NCBI GenBank assembly: GCA_003510795.1
Contig: DOKP01000068.1
Location: 17,372-27,422 of the forward strand
Source: Candidatus Moraniibacteriota bacterium
Lineage (GTDB): Bacteria; Patescibacteriota; Minisyncoccia; Moranbacterales; UBA9337
DNA: 10,051 bases
Direction: 5' to 3'
Shown: positions 5,792 through 10,051 of the stretch, piece by piece
Position numbering within the stretch: the first letter of the stretch is position 1
How the letters are laid out: each line of letters starts with the position of its first letter
Program-made: the position numbers and the translations under genes
The notes under the pieces: model-generated
Seen by the model: only the letters and a program-made list of their open reading frames with translations
Told to the model about the DNA's origin: nothing
The model's database searches: none

Positions 5792-7576
5792 TTATGAATT
5801 AATCATCATGTATAAAACGTTTCTATGTTCTGAGCCCAAAAAACTTTTTGGCGATAAATCGCTCCTGCCATTAATCCTGTCTATTAAAAAATTATTTATT
5901 TCCGACAAAGACATATCCGCTTCTTTTCTAATAAATTCTTCCAGTTTTATTTGCCCGTTAACCAATCTACCGCAAACTAATAATTCTAATTTTGTATCCA
6001 ATGACAAACTAAAATAATTATCCGAAACAATTTTTTCTGCTATCTCTAATAATCTTTTAAATATTTTTATATCTTGCTTTATGGGCTTTGCATAAAATTT
6101 TGTAACGCCAATAATTAAGTGGGTTATAAAATATATATTGTTTCTTATTAGTTCAATGTCGTTTGAGGCCTTGAATTCTATGTTTTTTTCCACTATATTT
6201 AAAATTTGCTTGATGCCAACTTCTGTTTTTTCACTTTTTTCAAAATAATCTTCGATAAAATAAAGATAATTAGCAGAAAAAGTTGATAAACTCAAAATAT
6301 CATTTTTGTTATCAAGCATTTTTATTTTCATTTCTAGAAGATCATTATCGGCAATTAATTCTTTAATAATTGGACGCAAGTCTCTATTAAAAATATTTTT
6401 ACTCATCAAATTACGAAACAATATCTCGCTGTATGCTCCCAAAAGGGGAAATTTATCAGCTGATTTTTTTCTGAAATCTTTTCCGTTATAAATTCTTTTT
6501 TGATATACCTTGCTATTTTTTAGTATATTTTGAAAAATTCTTTTCAAAGATTTATCATCTTTTCCATAATAATCTTCTTTTAAATATTTTAGATTGTCTA
6601 GATATTTTTTCTCTTTCGTCCACAGAAACATTCTTGTAGAAAAATGGAATTTTTTATTGGCCAATTTTTCATAATGATTATCATAACATTTTTTAACCAA
6701 GAATGAAGTTTTTTTATTGCTACTATTAAAAATTTCTTCGCAATATAAAAGCAACTCTCTGGCGACATTTGTGCCTGTGCTTTTTTGAAAACCTTCCCAT
6801 TGCGGGACCGTGTTAAGTTCTAAAAAAAACAATTCCCCACTATTTATGTCCTTAATAATGTCTACTCCGCAAAACCCCAGATTAAAAGTGGCTGCCACCT
6901 GAGAAGCAATCTGAAATAGTTTTGATTCCAGTTTTTTGTCAGTTACCTTAATGGCCGCTGCCCCCATGGAAACATTATTAACAAAAGAATTTTCTTTTCC
7001 AATTCTTTTCATTGCACCAATTGGTCTGCCACCTATAACCAATACTCTATAATCGCCATTATTTTTTATAAAGTTTTGAAAAACATTTTTCCGAATATCT
7101 TCTTCACTTACCTTATCTAAATCACTCATTTCAGAAATTAATTCAACGCCCACCCCCTTAGCGCCTAAATTCGGCTTCATTATAAATGGCATTTTTAATT
7201 TTCCCTTAGAGATGTATTGTTTTAAATCCTTGGCAGATGAGAAAGTAAATGTCGGTATCGTATTTATTTTTTTTATTGATTTCTTAATGTACGCTTGCTG
7301 GAATTGTTTAAATATAACACCAGGATAATCAATGATACTGCGATTAATAACTTTCTTTTTCGATTTAATTAAAATACTCAACAGTGTTGTCCTTCCCGCT
7401 TTAGGATCAAGTGAACTGGATCTCCATAAAATTATATCGCCTAGAGAACTAAAAATTTTAGAATCATTTAAATCTTTAATGTCTATTTTTTTTAGATTGA
7501 CCTTCATTTTTCTAGCTTCTTTGACAATCTGTCTATCATTCCATGAGTCTGATTTTGATATATATGATATTTTCAT
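5792..7576 (-). CDS. RimK-like ATP-grasp ligase with a ~300-residue helical C-terminal domain of unknown function
   Basis: Residues 1-285 are a RimK-type ATP-grasp: nucleotide-binding block MPFIMKPNLGAKGVG (129-143, Lys134), hinge FQNFI (166-170, with Asn where Glu is common), DYRVLVIGGR (175-184), MKR (189-191), NNVSMGAAA (200-208), and Mg-binding Asp239, Glu253 and Asn255 (ELN). The catalytic set looks complete. Residues about 291-594 are a Lys/Asn/Ile-rich, almost purely helical region I do not recognise. Within it, FITHLIIGVTKFY (483-495) stands out as a possible conserved core with Thr485-His486. This domain may bind the substrate or a partner. It makes the protein about twice the length of normal RimK homologues. 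The gene is visibly more AT- and Lys-rich than the two genes upstream. The ATG is preceded by GGGACAAG, directly next to a strong hairpin (7589-7618). The next gene follows after 28 bases. Ligase family sure; substrate and C-terminal role unknown. Confidence 0.8.
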   Translation of the reverse strand: MKISYISKSDSWNDRQIVKEARKMKVNLKKIDIKDLNDSKIFSSLGDIILWRSSSLDPKAGRTTLLSILIKSKKKVINRSIIDYPGVIFKQFQQAYIKKSIKKINTIPTFTFSSAKDLKQYISKGKLKMPFIMKPNLGAKGVGVELISEMSDLDKVSEEDIRKNVFQNFIKNNGDYRVLVIGGRPIGAMKRIGKENSFVNNVSMGAAAIKVTDKKLESKLFQIASQVAATFNLGFCGVDIIKDINSGELFFLELNTVPQWEGFQKSTGTNVARELLLYCEEIFNSSNKKTSFLVKKCYDNHYEKLANKKFHFSTRMFLWTKEKKYLDNLKYLKEDYYGKDDKSLKRIFQNILKNSKVYQKRIYNGKDFRKKSADKFPLLGAYSEILFRNLMSKNIFNRDLRPIIKELIADNDLLEMKIKMLDNKNDILSLSTFSANYLYFIEDYFEKSEKTEVGIKQILNIVEKNIEFKASNDIELIRNNIYFITHLIIGVTKFYAKPIKQDIKIFKRLLEIAEKIVSDNYFSLSLDTKLELLVCGRLVNGQIKLEEFIRKEADMSLSEINNFLIDRINGRSDLSPKSFLGSEHRNVLYMMINS

Positions 7577-7588
7577 ATTTCTTGTCCC

Positions 7589-7618
7589 GTTAAATTGTGG
7601 TACTCCACACCATTTAAC
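7589..7618 (-). other. Strong intercistronic RNA hairpin next to a ribosome-binding region
   Basis: In the 59-base gap between the ligase-protease fusion gene and the second ATP-grasp gene, GTTAAAT plus TGTGG pair with CCACA plus ATTTAAC around the loop AGTA, with one 2-base bulge. That gives 12 base pairs. No T-run follows on either strand, so it is not an intrinsic terminator. On the mRNA its 3' arm touches the GGGA that may serve as Shine-Dalgarno of the downstream gene. Inferred roles: processing site, 3'-end stabiliser for the upstream message, or translational control. Confidence 0.65.
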
Positions 7619-7635
7619 TGGGATTTATTTACCTT

Positions 7636-9057
7636 CTATTTATTAACATCAATCAAGAATCTTCCCAAATCTTTACTTCCTATAATTATAGGATATTTTA
7701 AATGTGCCCTGTCTATTATGGTCGCTCTTGAATATATGATTCTTTTGTCCATGACTATTTTTATTTTTACCATTGGACGGTAAGTTGTTCCGTGCGAAGA
7801 ATGTACTATGGCGGTTGTTTCTAAATAAGGAATACCTTTAAAAATAGCTTCTCTTTCTTTCACGGTTAAATCTTTTATATCTTCGTATCTGACGTTTAAT
7901 TTTTCATAAGCTTCAATTGTTTTTCCAAAACCAAGATTTTTAGCCAACTCTAAGTCAATGGAAGTAAAGCCAGCGCCAGTATCAATTTTAGCTTCTACCT
8001 CAAAATCCTTCTCTATTCTGCCTGTTAATTTAACTTTCTCTATGATGCCAATAACACGTCGCCCGGAGATATCTTCTACTTCTTCTTCGATTTCTCCTCC
8101 AAACAGATCCATTCCTACGTTTACCCCACGTTTAATAGTTTTAATTTTTATTCCCTCCACTCTCTCCATCCTTTCTTGAAGTCCGGCTTGATTAGCCACT
8201 TGGATAGATAGACCAGCTCGCGCATTTACTTCAAGGAAAACCGGCCCGCGCTCTTTATCAATCGCTACATCCGCCCCGAGAAATCCCAAACCGGATATTT
8301 CTTGAGTTTTAACGGCTAATTCTAAAATTTCCCGCCAAAAAGGAATTCTCAAACCAGAAACATTCAATCTGGAATCAGGAATGGTATCAATAATTTTTGA
8401 TTTTTTTCCTTGCACGGCTGTAGTTGTCACACCGCTAGCCAAATCTATACCAACGCCTACTGCACCTTGCTGAAGATTGGCTTTTCCTCCTGATTCTCGG
8501 GTAGGAAGTCGAAGCATCGCCATTACAGGAACCTTATTATAAACAATTACTCGAATATCCGGAATTCCTTTAAATGAATAGGGTTTAAATAATTTTAATA
8601 GTCGCAATCTTTCTTCAAAGAAAGCCGTGTCAGGAACGCCCGAGAGGGAGAAACTCCCATCTAAAATATTGCGAATATGATTTCTGAAATCTTCAATAGT
8701 AATAATGGAACCGTCAGCTTTAATCCAGGTATCTGGACGGTTTTTCTTTTTTCCATAAACTACAATAATTCCTTCTCCTCCAAATCCTCGAGTTGGCTTT
8801 AGGGCAAAACTGTTGGGCAATATATTCCAATTGAAATTATCAAGATCTTCATAATTTCTAATTTTCGCCACTAATTTTGGCACAGGAATTCCGCCTTTTT
8901 TGAGAATTTTTTTACTTAGAAGCTTGTCATCCGCAAGTCTGATAGCTTTTTTGGGATTATTGGGACGAATAAAGCGAAGATTTCTAGCATTCATCCCCAA
9001 AAGTTTATTTCTATTTTTTACAATTCTAAACATAAATATTTTATTAGTAACCAGCAT
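7636..9057 (-). CDS. Alpha-L-glutamate ligase-like ATP-grasp fused to a RimB-like retropepsin domain
   Basis: Residues about 20-305 match the alpha-L-glutamate ligase-like ATP-grasp family (Pfam ATPgrasp_ST): NARNLRFIRPNNPKKAIRLADDK (23-45), FALKPTRGFGGEGIIV (84-99, Lys87), the IPDIRVIVYNKVPVMAMLRLPT stretch (165-186), GKANLQQGAVGVGIDLASG (191-209) and the Mg site with Asp263 and EVNARAGL (276-283). Residues about 334-473 match the RimB-type 'ATP-dependent zinc protease' family, now regarded as retropepsin-like: catalytic DTGAG (359-363), RPMVKI (427-432) and the closing IIDRAHLKYPIIIGSKDLGRFLIDV (447-471). In most bacteria I know these two are separate neighbouring genes, often beside a 7-TM/inactive-transglutaminase protein, so this is a fusion of known partners. 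The start is supported by AGGTG four bases before the ATG at 9057; Met9 and Met22 are alternatives. One retropepsin domain per chain implies that it dimerises. Likely cytoplasmic, working with the 7-TM protein encoded upstream. Confidence 0.9.
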   Translation of the reverse strand: MLVTNKIFMFRIVKNRNKLLGMNARNLRFIRPNNPKKAIRLADDKLLSKKILKKGGIPVPKLVAKIRNYEDLDNFNWNILPNSFALKPTRGFGGEGIIVVYGKKKNRPDTWIKADGSIITIEDFRNHIRNILDGSFSLSGVPDTAFFEERLRLLKLFKPYSFKGIPDIRVIVYNKVPVMAMLRLPTRESGGKANLQQGAVGVGIDLASGVTTTAVQGKKSKIIDTIPDSRLNVSGLRIPFWREILELAVKTQEISGLGFLGADVAIDKERGPVFLEVNARAGLSIQVANQAGLQERMERVEGIKIKTIKRGVNVGMDLFGGEIEEEVEDISGRRVIGIIEKVKLTGRIEKDFEVEAKIDTGAGFTSIDLELAKNLGFGKTIEAYEKLNVRYEDIKDLTVKEREAIFKGIPYLETTAIVHSSHGTTYRPMVKIKIVMDKRIIYSRATIIDRAHLKYPIIIGSKDLGRFLIDVNK

Positions 9058-9108
9058 CTAACACCTATTTTTTATTATCATCCGAAGCTTTATGAAAAGT
9101 TATCAATT

Positions 9109-9139
9109 ACTAAAAGCTAAGAACTACAAACTAAAAGCT
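9109..9139. repeat. Pair of direct repeats ACTAAAAGCT, 21 bp apart
   Basis: ACTAAAAGCT occurs at 9109-9118 and 9130-9139, within the 86-base gap between the 7-TM gene and the ligase-protease gene. The intervening GAACTACAAA also occurs at 101-110. This kind of low-complexity intergenic repeat has no evident coding or regulatory role; two phased copies could bind a regulator, but nothing supports that directly. Confidence 0.5.
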
Positions 9140-9143
9140 GGCC

Positions 9144-9812
9144 TCACATTTTTCTTAAAACATCTCGAAATCTCCAATACTCTGTTATTCGCAAACCCGT
9201 CCATTTTCCTAAGAAAATGTTAAAAGGAATTGTAAGCAAGACTATCCAAGGATACTCCAATATTATAGTTGTTAAAAATCTAGAACTGATGATGGCGTAG
9301 ATTATTAAAGATATAAAAAGGGTTTCAATAGCTAAAATAAAGGCTGTTTTATTACCTTTTTCTATTTGCGCCGCTACAAATTTCTCCACAATAGTGATCA
9401 TTATTAAAAGAGGAAAAATTGAAACTGCCGCCAGTCCCGTTCTTTGAAAATATCCTCCCATTACCAAGATAGCCAAAATAACAAAAGCTACTACACTTAA
9501 GGTTATAGCCACCCTCGGCAAATAAAGCATTCTTAATTTCTTTAAAATATAACGCGTCCCCATTCCAGTCAATATTACACTAATAAATATAGCAATTCCA
9601 TATTTTATTCCTTTGGATCCCGCTTCTTGGGCAATAGCATAAAAAGCAAAAGTGATAATGGATGGCGTATAAATACCAAAAGCTTTAATTCCTATCACCT
9701 GGCGAAAAAATGCTACCAGAGTGGCCACCACCGGTAGCATTAAAATCAAAAGGATGCTTTCTTGCGGAACACCTTGAGAAACAAAATAATCGATTAAATT
9801 ATTGGGATTCAT
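9144..9812 (-). CDS. 7-TM membrane protein of the 'inactive transglutaminase fused to 7 TM helices' family, lacking the transglutaminase part
   Basis: The 222-residue protein has seven hydrophobic segments at about 19-36, 43-62, 68-85, 100-118, 124-143, 155-177 and 184-203. Motifs fit the 7TM_transglut family: FFRQVIGIKAFGIYTPSII (35-53), LYLPR (96-100), SIFPLLIMITIVEKF (131-145), EYP (186-188), and a basic C-terminal end with GLRITEYWRFRDVLRK (206-221). In the usual family member an N-terminal signal anchor and an extracytoplasmic inactive transglutaminase-like domain precede these helices. Here only about 18 residues precede the first helix, and no open frame continues upstream, so that domain is absent or encoded elsewhere. 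It is the first gene of the cluster and the natural membrane partner of the ligase-retropepsin protein. No Shine-Dalgarno is visible before the ATG; the start leaves a family-like entry into helix 1. Confidence 0.85.
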   Translation of the reverse strand: MNPNNLIDYFVSQGVPQESILLILMLPVVATLVAFFRQVIGIKAFGIYTPSIITFAFYAIAQEAGSKGIKYGIAIFISVILTGMGTRYILKKLRMLYLPRVAITLSVVAFVILAILVMGGYFQRTGLAAVSIFPLLIMITIVEKFVAAQIEKGNKTAFILAIETLFISLIIYAIISSRFLTTIILEYPWIVLLTIPFNIFLGKWTGLRITEYWRFRDVLRKM

Positions 9813-10051
9813 ATTTGTTTATTAGATTACAAATTTAAATTTTAAAAAAATATTCTTATCTATCATGTTTTGATTATACCACCAAAAACGATTTATGATA
9901 GTAACCTATTTTAAGCCAAAAGTCAAGGACGAAAAGCTTGTAATCGGTTATCTGCCGAAAGTCATCAAGTCACATAGTACAGAACATATACCATGAAAGC
10001 AATATAACAATTGCGGATTTGCATATTTGCATCATTAGCATAAAATTCGCA
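9813..10051. other. Non-coding end of the window
   Basis: Apart from the promoter at 9873-9878, nothing firm is seen here. A plus-strand frame of 33 codons (9895-9996) lacks a Shine-Dalgarno and a promoter. The tandem octamer ATTTGCAT occurs twice in a row at about 10018-10033. Minus-strand frames open at the right edge are short and show no similarity to the missing transglutaminase domain. Confidence 0.5.
9873..9881 (-). promoter_or_regulatory. Extended -10 promoter of the ATP-grasp cluster
   Basis: On the minus strand TGGTATAAT gives a perfect -10 hexamer (9878-9873) with an extended TGn element. No good -35 box is found at 16-18 bases (the best are CTATCA or ACTATC), which is usual for extended -10 promoters. 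The predicted start is near 9866, leaving a leader of about 53 nt before the first gene of the cluster. No other promoter of this quality is seen in the short gaps further down, consistent with one operon. Confidence 0.55.

Noticed and set aside
9895..9996. 33-codon plus-strand frame starting MIVTYFKPKVKDEK, considered as a peptide substrate of the amidoligases
   Set aside because: No Shine-Dalgarno, no convincing promoter in that direction, and no leader/core layout. The composition is plausible for a peptide but nothing else supports it.
1..10051. CRISPR array, tRNA, rRNA, transposase or phage genes
   Set aside because: Both strands were read for regularly spaced repeats, tRNA-like arms and transposase or integrase motifs; none was found.

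Overview
The window looks like a piece of an AT-rich bacterial chromosome, most likely from the Candidate Phyla Radiation (Patescibacteria, Parcubacteria-like). This is inferred from the low GC, Lys/Asn/Ile-rich proteins, weak or absent Shine-Dalgarno sequences, small intergenic gaps and a class A penicillin-binding protein with a Cys-containing tail and an Ig-like C-terminus. No rRNA, tRNA or taxonomic marker gene is present, so the assignment is tentative. The standard genetic code fits all genes (TAA, TAG and TGA are all used as stops).

Layout. Positions 1-242 have no gene. They hold a 20-bp perfect palindrome, a near-consensus promoter with an inverted repeat over its -35 box, and a GC-rich leader hairpin. 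Positions 243-545 (+) encode a single-domain GIY-YIG-family protein followed by an intrinsic terminator. Everything else is on the minus strand. A bifunctional class A penicillin-binding protein (703-3261) has its own pair of promoters. Upstream of it lies a five-gene, co-directional cluster (3401-9812), read right to left: a 7-TM membrane protein; an ATP-grasp ligase of the alpha-L-glutamate-ligase-like family fused to a RimB-like retropepsin domain; a RimK-like ATP-grasp with a 300-residue helical C-terminal domain of unknown function; a stand-alone RimK-like ATP-grasp; and a divergent protein with motifs of the N-formylglutamate amidohydrolase family. An extended -10 promoter sits just upstream of the first gene.

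Interpretation. The 7-TM / glutamate-ligase-like / retropepsin trio is a known but functionally unresolved conserved association. Here it has a ligase-protease fusion and a 7-TM protein without the usual inactive transglutaminase domain, and it is extended by two more RimK-type amidoligases and a probable amide hydrolase. The most economical inference is a membrane-linked pathway that builds, and possibly trims or removes, amino-acid (perhaps glutamate) amide or peptide tags on a protein, peptide or envelope component. The substrate cannot be read from the sequence. This cluster is the most interesting part of the window.
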